Shown: positions 24,701 to 35,426 of the stretch, one piece after another | Position numbering within the stretch: the stretch's first letter is position 1 | How the letters are laid out: every line of letters begins with the position of its first letter | Source: Rhabditoides inermis | Taxonomy: Eukaryota; Nematoda; Chromadorea; Rhabditida; Rhabditidae | Length of the DNA stretch: 64,000 bases | Direction: 5' to 3' | Assembly: GCA_963966185.1 (NCBI GenBank) | Contig: CAWZYM010000301.1 | Coordinates: 619,001-683,000 of the forward strand | The notes under the pieces: generated by a model | Database searches by the model: none | What the model was told of the DNA's origin: nothing | What the model saw: the letters and a program-made list of their open reading frames with translations, nothing else | Position numbers and translations under genes: made by a program

Positions 24701-25651
24701 TCTCCTCGCGCAGTCCCTCGCCGTCCCACACGCACTCCACCCTCTCGAGCGTCTTCCTGTCGCTCCTCTCGTTCACCATCCACACCGTCAGCTCCTTCCC
24801 CTCTCCCTCCACCGCCAACAGATTCCTGCCTCGCATCGTCTCTGGACGGGCCTCGAACCGCATGGCGCCGGGCGGGCGAGAGAACATGCCATCGAGGAGG
24901 CTGGGGTGGGCGAGGTGCCTGGGCAGGATGTCGCTCCTAGGCCGGACCACCCTCTGCCACACCGCCTCGAGGTTGTGCTGGGGGATGAGGTTGCTGTGCG
25001 TGTCCATGGCGAGTCCGCCGGCGCCGGCCCCGCCAGGCTGTGCCAGTCCGAAGTCGCGACACGGCGGGGGCTCCGCGTACGGGTACACAGAGGGGAGCAC
25101 CATCCTGCGGGGAGAAGTCTAGCAGGCAGCGACCGAGCGGGCTGGAACAAGCACATCTGAAACGCCGACCGCCAACCACTCTATTAGCCACGCCCACCAC
25201 ACCTATGCACTAGTACTACACAACACGACATACAGTACCCCGAATACAATACAGTACCGTCAGTGGTCTTGAGCTGGAGACGGTAGATCCAGTCGATGAT
25301 CTGCTGGCGCTTGCCGCTTTCGGGGGTGAGAATCGGCTCGAGTTCGTTCAGCAAGTCGAGACCGGAGAGAGCGAAGAACAGTAGAGTCACCCTCAAGCCA
25401 CCACATTACACACCTGTTCAATTCCATCATATCATGGATGTATAAATCCCCATACAAATAAAACGTCTCTCCCTGACCGACCGATTGGTGTCGAGCGAGC
25501 TGTATGCGTCGGGGAAGACGTTGAGATGGCGTACGAGGAAGCGGACGTGCTTGCGGAGCTGGAGGCAGTCGGCGGAGGCGGGGGTAACAAGGGCAGAGGC
25601 GGGCAGGGCGGACGATAGACAGGAGGCAGAAGACACACCCGCAGAGGACAT
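21796..25651 (-). CDS. PGGT1B: Geranylgeranyltransferase type I beta subunit
   Basis: PGGT1B binds GGPP and the zinc ion that activates CaaX cysteine in Rho/Rac-type GTPases, working with the shared alpha subunit FNTA. The start at 25651 opens MSSAGVSSAS; exon 1 (25651-25482) ends with VRFLVRHLNVFPDAYSSLD, and exon 2 (25391-25258) has RVTLLFFALSGLDLLNELEP. Exon 3, far away at 23258, starts CPPEACGFRGSFSCS; splice phases agree (1 base plus 2 bases). Next come LSILGDDLSRVDREAT, the DMRFVFCAVAVCHILGD repeat, FIRRSVNYDGGIGQGPGDES, and KPDDSCYAFWIGATLEML, which supplies the zinc-binding Asp and Cys, with the zinc His in DALHTYFSIAALSLL. The stop is at 21796-21798. The roughly 2-kb second intron contains an entire TAF1C-like gene on the same strand. 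Intact and well matched. Confidence 0.93.
23456..25103 (-). CDS. TAF1C: TAF1C-like RNA polymerase I factor, nested in PGGT1B intron
   Basis: TAF1C (TAF1-110) is part of the SL1 complex that recruits RNA polymerase I to rDNA promoters. Two exons are seen: 25103-24445 starting MVLPSVYPYAEPPPCRD, and 24395-23456 ending MWTMSVCDK. Matches to the family are WTDHPRVLWSAGG (human has TAHPRVLTVGD in the same context), then RYCLAVTDRDAVLLDVR followed by PGVPVLSLPHGM, and LWYDVM. The protein is mostly beta-propeller-like and ends with an acidic region and charged tail (ECDLDPDDDEWMGEEKEV). GC content is higher and introns fewer than in neighbours. The gene lies completely between PGGT1B exons 2 and 3, on the same strand. 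A possible 5' non-coding exon with an AG acceptor sits near 25156. Product call moderately strong. Confidence 0.68.
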
Positions 25652-26004
25652 GGAGATCGGCACTCGCACACAAGAGAAGCCGCCTGCAACGAGAGCGCGT
25701 ACCAAGAAACACGCAACACAACAATACAACTTCAAATGAGAGAATTACAGATATCACATGGTCTCGAACCAATATATTGTTCGACAATAAAATATACAAT
25801 CACACAAAATATCTTCATCTTTATATTCTCTCCTGACCAATTCCACCGCCAACAACAAATAGAAAAACAACATACATAAATCAAATCCTCTCTATCAATC
25901 TACTACATCGACTCATAACAAGAGACTAACAGACAGCTAGATATACATTACACCACCTCTCTCGTCCTCTCTGGAACAGGAGTGGTGGGGGAGCAGGAAG
26001 GAGT
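25652..26004. other. mL37-PGGT1B intergenic region
   Basis: About 350 AT-rich bases between two minus-strand genes. Nothing specific is seen beyond likely 3' and 5' flanks. Confidence 0.4.
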
Positions 26005-28274
26005 CTACCTGGAGAGGAGGAGCGCGGCGAACTTGTGGAATGTGTCCATGTTCACCTCCTTCACCTCCTCCAACTGCTCCCAGAACGGACGCGGCTGGTA
26101 CAGGCGAGCTGCTGAAATAAAATTACTTTACTATACATTTTGCTTTAAAAAAAAATTGGTAAATGGTTGGAACGCACCCCTCTCTACCCAGACGGCGTTC
26201 CTCCTTCCGTCGCTGCCATCCATGTGCAGCGTGTTCAGCTGCACTGCCACCAGGTCCATCTTGCCATCCACCAGCTGAACGCCCTTCACCAATACTGGGT
26301 TCTGAAAATGGCATGAGTACACCTCATAACCTACAAATCACAACAATAAATAACGAACATTCAGAATCGCAACAATACGTTCCACACCATTTCCATCTAA
26401 GTACCATCTGGTCTCTGCATAATCTTCAGCCTATTCTATCACCATCAATCGCACCCCTGCCCACCTTCTCCAGATCCCTCTCTTCTCCCGCCCGGGTCGC
26501 CTCCGCCACAGCAGCTCCGAATGTATGCAGGATAGCGTTCGCCGCATTCTGCTCACTGCAATATAAATAGTGGAACACTCAGCTATTGTTGAACTAACAT
26601 ATCTTACCGACATACTCATAATGTGAAACGTACAAATAGTATTTTTCGAAAATAATAATAATAATAATAAAAAATAACGCACGTGGTCCAGGGATACTTC
26701 TGGTTCTGCTCACGCGACCACATCACAGTGTTCACATGCAGAGGAGACGACTGCCTGACTATACACATTCAGAACAGAACAAAATTTCATAACTGTATTG
26801 AAAACAACAAGCGTATCCGATTCCGAACATTTTTTGTACTATATTGTTCCCACCTGGCCACGAGCGCTCCGTCATTGTACACGTTGTCGGCCCCCAGATC
26901 GATGAGAGGCGATAGAGGGGCGATCGACTCGAGCGACAGAGAACTGCAATTCACACACTCACACAACTACAATCTTACTTCACACGCCCACGTCCTGTTT
27001 CTTGATATCTCCATAAGCTTGTTGATGCTGCCACTCACCGCAGCTTGTCGAGCTTCTCTCCGGTGAGCCATGGCTTGGCGGGCGCCGAGGCCTGGATGGT
27101 GAGATGGGGCTGGTGGCGAAGCACCAGAGGAGACGAGCCGAACACTGCGTCACTGCGCACAATCGACGACAGAGGCTCGTCACGGTCACAACTGAAACAC
27201 TAGATTACAACAGTCACACTAATTGTCAAGGTAATATATTATATTCACATCAAGCAAAACTAATATAAAAAAGCACATGTACTCATGTACGGACCGGAGG
27301 TGGTCGGCTCCCTTGTGGAGGCGTGCGAGGGCTACGTGACGGTAGAGGTTGTTGAGGATGATGTTGCTGAACAAAACGCATACATAATCATAACTTTGAC
27401 AGGAACCAGTGACCAGTCAATCGCTGACTATCTACCATGACCGCGGACTGCCCCAACCCCCAACCCCAACTCACTTCCTCTTGACGACAGGCGTTCCGTG
27501 GACGCGGACATGCTTGATCCAGAACAACACGGGGTCGAAGCGCGCCGGCAGCTTCTCCAGAGTAGGGTCGAACTTCTCACCGTGCAGGATAGCGTCAGCC
27601 ACCTTACAATTCGAACATGCAGTACATGTATAAATACGTTTCAATATCACACTATGCGTGACAAACGTGAAGAGAGTTAATTAAGTCGTCCTCATTGAGA
27701 ACAAAGTATTTAGCACACACACCTTGTCCTCTCCGATCTCGATTCCGTCGGCGGCAGAAAGCACGTCTTCCGGAAGACCCTCGTGCAAGATGGCGTTCGA
27801 CAGGGCGCATGCCTACAGTCATATTATCAACTATTTGTATTACAACTTATAGAGAACAAAAACTCTACCTGCGCCATTCCGTCGCTCATAGCCTCGGATC
27901 CGTCAAAGACAAACGCGCGAGTCTTGTTATATAGCGGATGGTCCTAAATTTGATAGTACTATAATGACTCAAAAAATTTAACAATGCTTACCTCAATGGA
28001 AGGCGCACGGAAGGCGGGGTGGTTCACCTTCACCTCAGCCTCCTTCTGCGCATTCTGCCAGAATGACGGTTCCAGAGGGTCATGGATCTCCACACCAGCA
28101 GCCTATGAATGAATAAAGTATATCAATTATAATATAGAAACAACGAACCTTGACCGCCTCGGGAACGCGGAACGCGGGCATCTTGCGCTCGTTGCGCGCG
28201 TTCATCATCTCCTTGAAGATGCGCGTGTCCATCTTGCCCCACTGCTTCGCTGGGCGGTACTTGCGGAACACCAT
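26005..28274 (-). CDS. MRPL37: Mitochondrial ribosomal protein mL37
   Basis: mL37 is a large-subunit protein of the mitochondrial ribosome found in animals. The start at 28274 opens MVFRKYRPAKQWGKMDTRIF, basic as expected. Later exons carry HPAFRAPSIE, a block with AILHEGLPEDVLSAADG (family: LxEGLPxxV), PHLTIQASAPAKPWLTGEKL, and SIAPLSPLIDLGADNVYNDG, which matches the family's ISPIIDLHxxNIY motif. Then come NPVLVKGVQLVDGKMDLVAV followed by QLNTLHMDG (family: VVQSVGTDGR...FQLNTTDL), and a last exon with RLYQPRPFWEQLEEVKEVN ending HKFAALLLSR and TAG at 26005-26007. About nine exons. Intact. It faces the CISD gene head to head across 826 bases. Confidence 0.88.
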
Positions 28275-29100
28275 CCTCGATTACCTATGATTCGAACCAT
28301 AATACGAATAAACAACAAAGCAATTCAGAATAAAAATAAAAATAAATTTGTGGCATAAGTGAAATAGTGAGTAATCATGTGATTTTGTCATACACTCAAG
28401 TAAATTGAGTAAGTGTCACTAGTTCATTTTTTTTGCGAATTTCGTCGTATTTTTCTAGATTTTTGCTGGATGGCCGTGATGTTGTCTAGTTCGGTTCATA
28501 TCCCATATATCCCTGTATCCATCTTTACACCTGAGCGACACCTGTACCTACGACACATCTAAGTCACGCCTATATTCCACGTTTTGCACTACAATAGTCA
28601 CCAATGATCCTGTTGCCGTTCGCTTTACTTGCTCTCGCGAAACGATAAGGTATATCGATCGGTTTCAGTCAGTCATGCAGTGGTGTCCATTTCTATGGCC
28701 CACTCTTCCACTAGGAACTTGCTATCGATACTAGTTTATTTTCTTCAGCGCCTAGTTGTCTGTGTGCACGTTTTTGTGATGACTACGGATCAGATTGGCC
28801 GATCTTCTCGTATTCTAAAGACACGCTGATCTGTATCATATCATTGATCCACCTTCTCAAAGCTCGGAATCCCAATCCAGTTCAGTCGACTTTGACCCGG
28901 CTGACGTAGATTGATGGCGCGCACATAACAAACTGACACGACGACTTCTTGAAGTAGTGTGTGTATCTTCGTCACCCTATTTCTCCCGTCTCTCCATGCC
29001 TATTATCATTATCATTGCACGTGTCTATTCTTCTCCTTCTTCTCCACCCACCCCTGACTGTTATTCCTTGGCGTTGGCGGTCGCGACGGTACTGTCTTGC
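28275..29100. promoter_or_regulatory. Shared upstream region of mL37 (-) and CISD (+)
   Basis: Two divergent start codons, both for mitochondria-related proteins, face each other across 826 bases. A shared or bidirectional promoter is possible. No individual binding site could be assigned. A 5' non-coding CISD exon may also lie here. Confidence 0.35.
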
Positions 29101-30092
29101 TATGACTCTTGCCGGCTTTATCAATCTCAATCACTATGCCGAAGTGATTCCAGCGTTTCGCGAGGCCCTAGCTTCCACGTCTTCAGCTACACCACAACCA
29201 GATATGTGTGAGTAATGCACTGGTGCAGATCGATACTCGACTCCGCTTATCACTGATCGCCCCCTACCCTCTGACGATGACAAAACATCCGCTTCGAGGA
29301 TGTTGCATAACCCTTGAACTAACACGTTTGATCATGATGTACACCTTTTACGCGTCAACTGTTCATTATTTCATTTGTTGCAGCTTGCACAATGAGCCAG
29401 TCCCACTGCAGCGGCGGCCCCTCCACCAAGTGCTTTGTCCACGCTGCCATCCTAGTCGCTGGAGGAGCCGCCATAGGATACTTCGTGGGTGGTCTTTCAC
29501 TATTTGTTTGTGATGTGTGTTAATGATGTCGTTTTCAGCTGGGCACGTACATCGCGAAGAAGTCTGCTCGCGTGAACACTCAGGTGCAGCTGGCCTGCGA
29601 CAAGGTGGTCGACACGGTCGATGTGGAGGACATCGGAGAGAAGAAGGTGTTCTGCCGCTGCTGGAAGAGCGCCAAGGTACGTGCGCCTACTCTTTGTCTG
29701 TTGACTCGGTTTCATTGTTGAGCGACAAAGTGCCGTGAGTAACATTCTCACTTCACTATCATGGTGATTACTGTGGTTTGACAATTACCTTTTGACACTG
29801 ATGAGTATATCACAGTTGTATTTCTGATTTGATCTTTCATTTGCGTTTTCACGTGACTGCGATTCGATTCCGATTCGTCAACGTCAACACGCGCACGCTG
29901 TCTTTTCGAAATAGCTTATTCAAAGAAGACGGAAAAGGGATAGCATTTGTATTGGAACACGAGTGCAGCCATGGCTGTTGATTGATGGTTTGCTTGTTTC
30001 AGTTCCCGTACTGCGACGGTGCGCACAGCAAGCACAACAACGCTTGCGGAGACAACGTCGGTCCCCTCGTCGTCAATGGAAAGGCCCAGTAG
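29101..30092 (+). CDS. CISD: CDGSH iron-sulfur domain protein (CISD1/2-like)
   Basis: This protein (mitoNEET/NAF-1 type) is a 2Fe-2S protein of the outer mitochondrial or ER membrane. Four exons: 29101-29208 ([19 protein letters not shown] onward), 29384-29484, 29539-29676 and 30003-30092; phases agree at every junction. Exon 2 supplies a single membrane helix, [15 protein letters not shown]. Exons 3 and 4 together make the cluster-binding motif [16 protein letters not shown], exactly C-x-C-x2-S-x3-P-x-C-D-G-A-H, followed by [16 protein letters not shown] as in the family. The protein is about 145 residues, normal for the family. A second Met at MSQSHCSGG in exon 2 could be an alternative start. 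CISD1 versus CISD2 cannot be decided. Confidence 0.95.
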
Positions 30093-30308
30093 ACACTGCC
30101 TATAGTATTGTTAACATTTCCTGTTATACCCCAGATTGTACAAGTTCTGATTGTAATCCAGTAAATTAGTTGTTCATGGCGTGTTCGTTTCGTGTAATAT
30201 TTATTGCAAAACAAGTGAGATTAAGACAGTTAATGTTTGAGATTAGATATTTGAAGAGTGATGCTTGACGCGATGTAATCTTAAGTGAGTGTGGAGGCTG
30301 AGGACTGA

Positions 30309-31236
30309 CTATCCGCGACGCAGCCATCCGAGGCCCTTGGACTTCTGAAAGAGGCGAGGATGAAGGAGGAAGGAGAGAGATGGGAAATGGGAAACTGACG
30401 CGTTGTATCATGGCTTCGTGCTCGCTTTGCACCTTCTCGCGGATCGTGTGGAACGAGGGCCTGCAATTGGTGGCCTTCCCTCTCTTCGTATCCCTTTCCT
30501 TTTTTATCTCTTTTTCGTCTATTCCATCGTCCCCCTCTCCTCCTCCCACCTGTTGGCAGGCGTGGTCCGGAATGCCTGCCGCATGAGCATCACCATGTTG
30601 TGTGGCATGTCTTTCGGCGAGTCCAGTCGCATCCCGTGCTTCACCACTCCGTTCGCAATCTGACATTGTGTGTTTTTATCAGATAACTGTTTTTGATCGA
30701 CGCTGTGTTTCGGTCTCACCTCCTGGTTGCGCATGTCGCTGAACGGCTGCTTGCCATTCTCGTACGCCTATACGGTATTTAGGATTACTGTAGATTTAGG
30801 ATTAGTAGACTACAGTACCTCCCACATGAGCACTCCGAAAGCGAACACGTCGCTCTTGGTGGTGTAGACATAGTTGGCGATAGACTCGGGGGCCAGCCAG
30901 CTGGGAGAAGAGGAGGTTGGGAGAGAGAGAGAGGGAAAGAGAGAGAGGGAGAGTAGAGAGAGAAAAAATACCGAATGGGGCGCTTTCCACCGGCGCGCTC
31001 CTTGTAGCAGGCAGAGATGCGAGACAGACCAAAGTCAGAGATCTTGACACTGAAACGGAAAGTAGGAGATGAGGAGGGAGGGAGGGGAGGGAGAGGGAGG
31101 GAGAGAGGAGAAGGACACGTACACCATGTCCTTGTCCATGAGGCAGTTTCTGGCGGCCACATCCCTGTGGATCACATTCTTCTTCTCCAAATACCGCATT
31201 CCACACGCAGCGTGCACCAGCATCCTGGCAGAGGAG

Positions 31237-31281
<45 letters not shown>

Positions 31282-32171
31282 AGGGAGAGAAAGAGGAGGG
31301 GGAGGAGGAGAGAGCTGTACATCTGTTTGTCGATGAGGGTGAGCTCGCCGCTCCTCTTGCGCAGCACATCCAGCATCGAACCGTTCTCCGCCCACTCCAA
31401 GACCTAGAGGAACATTGGGTTTCTTTTCAAGGTTCGAAAATCGCCGTACCATCATCAATGGCATCTCATCGATGGCGACTCCACGCAGACGGATGATGTT
31501 CCTGAGAAATCCGATTCTCTCCCTCTTTCCCTCCCCCCCCCTCTCTCTCTCCCTATCTCTCTCTCCCTATCTCTCTCCCCCCTCTCTCTCCCCCCCTCTC
31601 TCTCCTCTCTCCTCTCCCTTCCCTTCTCTCCTCTCACTTGTGGTTCAGCTTCCGGTTGGTGCGTGCCTCTGCGATGAAGTCCTCCCTCTGCTCCTTCGAC
31701 ACAATGATTCCCTCCGGCAGACACTTGATCGCCACCTAGGTACACGGTACTTAGAATTATGGCGGAAGTTAGATACGATATGTTTTCGGTCGGAAGTTGT
31801 ACATGTACACCCTTTACCCACATCCCAGCACCGCTCGTCGTCTATCTTGAGCTGTCCCTTGAACACCTCTCCGAACGCGCCCTGTCCGATCTGCGAGAGC
31901 ACACTGTACTACTGTAGCATTCCAAAATACCGTATACCTTTTTGAATCGCAGCACCTGCGTGTGGCGCAGAAGGTAGTTCATGCGAGCGATAGGGTTCCG
32001 GATAATGTACCTGAACGCTTAGTGTTGATTCATCGTATACCTAAATTATATTCCAGCAAGTTACCGCGCATCGTCCTCGATGATGGGAATCTTGCGGGTG
32101 GCGTAGTGGTGGAGGAGCTCATCGATCGACAGAAACCACTCGCGGTCACGGATCTGAGAGAGTGGTAGAGA

Positions 32172-32219
<48 letters not shown>

Positions 32220-33384
32220 AGGTACGTACCGCCCATCGCTTGTTCACGTGGTCCCTGTGCACCGCGACGTGGTCGACAGCGCGACCGGAGACTGGCAGCA
32301 GAGTGGACGCGTCCGGCAGAACCTGAGAGTACGGTACTAAGAAACTACGGTTATAATATATTGAATTTTTAATACCTCTCCATCCTTTTTGTCCTCGAGA
32401 CGAAGCGAGAGAATCACAGTGATGCCGATCTATAGAGGTATGAAAGAGAAATGGAAAGATAAACGTAAAACTTACCCCGGGCCGGTCCGATTTGCGCAAC
32501 AGAAACTCGTGCTTCTGTAAAAGAAATTAATTTCATTTTCAAGTGGCGTAGCCTTTTTAATTCACAGTATCACATTACCTTGGCGAGCAGGTCTTCGGCG
32601 TCCTTCCTGGGCAGGAATCCGTGGTAGTAGGAGCAGGCGCGCAGCTCTCCCTTCATCTCTGCCGCAGTACTCCACGGATCGACAGACGCCAGACGGTCGT
32701 CCACCGGTGCAGACTCTGCAGTACGGTATGTTGAGTTCAGCATACTGTAGGTACAGTACCAGTGACGGAGGGACAGATGGCGGAGATTTCGGGCATCGCA
32801 GACACGGGGCGGACGACGGTGGGGGCGAGGGCGACAGTGTTCTGAGGTATACGGTAGAGTACAGTAACCTGATGTACGGTACCTCGGCGGGAGACTTGGA
32901 ACGACAGGGCGAGCGGGCGACATGGTCCTCGGCACTGCCTTTCTTCACAAGGTCTTCGTGCGAGGTGCGCACCTTCGCCTTCCGACGGTCGTTGTCGTCC
33001 GACCGGGGCTGCTGCGGACGCTGCGATTCTCTCTACCTTGCTCTCTCTCCCTCTCTCTCCCTCGCACTCTCTCCCTCTCTCCCTCTCTGTCTCCCTCTCT
33101 CTCCCTCTCTCTCCCTCTCTGTCTCTCTCTTTGTCTACCTTGGGAGGGGTGGTGGCATGGATGGGCGAAGTGGAAGGGGGAAGTAGGCGAGAGGGCGGAG
33201 GCGGGAGCTTCGTGTGTGCAGCGACGGAGGGGACTGGTCCGGCCGAGGGGGGAGCGAGGCGGACGGAGCGGGTGAGTGGCTCGCTGCAGGCAGTCCAGTC
33301 TCCCCCTCCCCCTCCCTCTGTCTACCTGTCACTGTCGCTCTCGTCCTCCCGCAGGTTTGTCAGCACCGACTTCAGGAAGTTCAT
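30309..33384 (-). CDS. Fer-like non-receptor tyrosine kinase (SH2-kinase)
   Basis: A cytoplasmic tyrosine kinase of the Fer/Fps group, in the form expanded in nematodes. The start at 33384 opens [18 protein letters not shown]; a proline-rich region follows, with no F-BAR domain visible. The SH2 domain begins [15 protein letters not shown] (about 32630) and carries the phosphotyrosine-binding Arg in FLLRKSDR. Kinase motifs in order: glycine loop [12 protein letters not shown] (31890), VAIKCLPEG with the beta-3 Lys (31735), HRDVAARN (31160), [13 protein letters not shown] (31040), [20 protein letters not shown] (30870), and C-lobe [13 protein letters not shown] (about 30450). The end is [11 protein letters not shown] with TAG at 30309-30311. 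All catalytic residues are present, so it should be active. About fifteen exons, several with CT/GA-filled introns. Junction phases in the proline-rich part are uncertain. Confidence 0.88.
31238..31280. repeat. (GA)n microsatellite in kinase intron
   Basis: About nineteen GA units. On the sense (minus) strand it is a CT tract preceding the acceptor, doubling as the polypyrimidine tract. Confidence 0.88.
31510..31637. repeat. CT-rich tract in kinase intron
   Basis: About 130 bases of TCTC and CCCC-rich repeats with periodic CCCTAT units, filling the intron before the exon that ends RKLNHK. Confidence 0.85.
32174..32220. repeat. (GA)n plus G run in kinase intron
   Basis: About twenty GA units followed by a G run, next to the exon reading [20 protein letters not shown]. 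Confidence 0.88.
33025..33140. repeat. CT-rich tract in kinase intron
   Basis: Repeated CTCTCTCC units between the proline-rich exon and the upstream [11 protein letters not shown] exon. Purine-rich on the sense strand. Confidence 0.85.
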
Positions 33385-33845
33385 TGCCGGGTGCGGCCCG
33401 ACTGTGTGCCGCGAGGGAAACTAGCTAAATGATCGCTGCTCCAGACTCCGCTCTTCGATTCTCCCGTCGCACGCCGTGATCGAATGTTCGAACGGGCGAC
33501 GGGCCACGAGCGCGAGCGTATACTGTTCGAAGTCACGCACTCAAATACGAGAACTTCCACAAAACAGGATCTTGTGCGATACGTTTCTCAGTGATTTGAA
33601 ACGAAATTCAAAACAAAGGTTTTTTGACTGTAATTTCAAAACGGACGTCGTAATCAATTAATTTGTCACTCTGTTGCCGTTGATTCACGCACATATATAA
33701 TAAAAGTCACGTTTGACACAAACAGTTTTATCGGCACATATCACATTTCTAAACAATCAAAATATGTAAGCTCGCTACACGGTGTTTAATAGTTCAACGG
33801 TATCTCTGTATCCTCCTCCTCCTCGCTTTCCTTCCTTCTCTCTTC
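33385..33845. other. RMDN-kinase intergenic region
   Basis: 460 bases between the RMDN stop and the kinase start, both minus. It should hold the RMDN 3' end and the kinase promoter; an AATAAA-type string in sense orientation could not be assigned with confidence. Confidence 0.35.
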
Positions 33846-34840
33846 TCAGAGCGTCTTCAACAGCTCCTTGGCTTCGTTGATCTGCTCCATATCCGTCGCA
33901 TCCACCGGCTCCTCCTTCGCCAGCTGAAATCAACCGATAAAATCAATCGATAATCAATCGATAACAGCTGTCGCCACTCACGATCTCGAAATACTTCTGC
34001 GCGTTTGCCTTGTCTCCCATGCCGAGATACGTCTTTCCAATGAACAGCTGGTTGTCGACGGCTCCAGAGACGATGCTCTCCGCCTGCAATAAATCGATAT
34101 TCAATCGATAATCGATCGATGCGCACCAGGAGAAGATCATCGAGAGCCTCCTTGTAGCCGACCTTGGGAATCTTTCCAAACACGAGCTGAGCAGCCGTCT
34201 TCTCCATCCAAGACAGCTGAGCCACCTGTAATCAATCGATATCAATCAATATCAATCGATATCAGTCGATATCGTTCACCTGGTAGCAGAATCGTCCGCG
34301 CATGTGGAGCAGGGCAAAGTCGCGCTCATTCAGCGCCAGTGCCGCGTCGAGGAACTTCTACAAGCCACGCCCACTTAGACCCCGCCCCCGTGTGGATACC
34401 TTGAACTCCCATCCGAGCTGCACCTTCTCCTTGGTGGAGGCGGCGTGTTCGGCGAGGGTGCCGGTGAGGATGGCGCAGTACTTGAGCACCTCCAGATGCT
34501 CGGGCTCCATCTCATAGGCGGCCAGCGCGTACCCGCGACCTGCAACACACTCTCTCCCCCAGCTCGCCTTCCACCCGCGCACCTTCCTTCACCAGCTCCA
34601 GTCTTTCCTTGTCGCCGGCCTCGCTGTTGTTGTAGCGGTGGTAGGTGGCGAACGCTTTGCGCCACAGCAACTCCGCATTCTCGTACGCCACTCCCGACTC
34701 GGCCAGCTGATCATCGATCGTTATCGATCGGTTATCGATCGATCGCGCACCTCGTTGCATGCCTCGTAGGCGCCATCGCCGTCGAATTCGTCGAGGCAGT
34801 TGTCGATCTTCTCGTAGACGGAGGGGGCGTCGCTGGCCAT
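33846..34840 (-). CDS. Regulator of microtubule dynamics protein (RMDN/RMD)
   Basis: RMDN proteins are TPR-like helical proteins linked to spindle and mitochondrial-ER contacts. Start at 34840: MASDAPSVYEKIDNCLDEFD. Exons continue with YENAELLWRKAFATYHRYNN, YALAAYEMEPEHLEVLKYCA, LNERDFALLHMRGRFCYQVA, QLSWMEKTAAQLVFGKIP, YKEALDDLLLVAESI, and NQLFIGKTYLGMGDKANAQ, matching the RMDN pattern ('HLMG...CY', 'W-Q-R-x-A-x-x-LF', 'LLLGKTYL'). The stop is at 33846-33848. The protein is near 250 residues, similar to the nematode RMD-1 size. Seven exons; four of the introns are very short and made largely of ATCGAT/ATCAATCGAT repeats (see findings). No signal peptide or TM segment seen, unlike vertebrate RMDN2/3. 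Confidence 0.85.
34228..34280. repeat. ATCGAT-rich intron filler (one of four in RMDN)
   Basis: The intron consists almost only of overlapping AATCGATATC and ATCAATCGAT units. Similar filler forms the introns at about 33925-33981, 34086-34126 and 34708-34749. Confidence 0.75.
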
Positions 34841-35426
34841 GGCTGTTCGATGGAATGAACCCCTCCCGGCCTCCCTTCTCCCTCTCTCCTCACACGCAGG
34901 CCATGCTAATTAGAACTCGCCACCAACTCACATTTCCATCCCATCTCATTCGTCCCTCCTACCATTCCTGACAGACGCGATTTGCATATGCTAATGCGAC
35001 CGTTGCATGGATAGACGGGAGAGCCACAGTGTATGAAATACTTTGCGTCTGAGTGACACGCTCACAGGAGGAGTCGGTGCCTCTTTCATCGCACCTGCCA
35101 GCCATAGTATAGTGCCAATGGCACAGTATCACGCGACCAACTCTGTAGTGTGGGCGATCAGACTTCCGCGATTTAACAGAACCGACTCAACTAATGCAAA
35201 CAGTTTTTTGAGTCGCAATCAAATCCATAACAATCGAGTATGAAAATAGTACAAGGGCATGGACAACAAATATCAACATATAAGAAACAATGAATGTTAA
35301 ATGGGTGTGCGATGTGAGAGTCAGCGGGTTGTGTCAGATCAATAGGTGGGATCGGGGCATAAGGGTGGGTGGGTAGAGTCGAAGGAGGGGCGGAGGAGGC
35401 GCGGAGGAGGCGCGCTCTTCCCCCTC
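34841..35426. other. MIER-RMDN intergenic region
   Basis: About 590 bases between two minus-strand genes. No exon is recognised; this is the likely MIER 3' end and RMDN promoter. Confidence 0.4.

Noticed and set aside
23460..25160. Long plus-strand open frames (up to about 480 codons) opposite the TAF1C-like gene
   Set aside because: They are mirror images of a GC-rich coding exon, with Pro/Ser/His-rich composition and no recognisable domain.
33846..34840. Alpha-SNAP or kinesin light chain for the TPR-like gene
   Set aside because: The motifs LLWRKAFATYHRY, MEKTAAQLVFGKIP and LFIGKTYLGMG fit RMDN and not SNAP or KLC.
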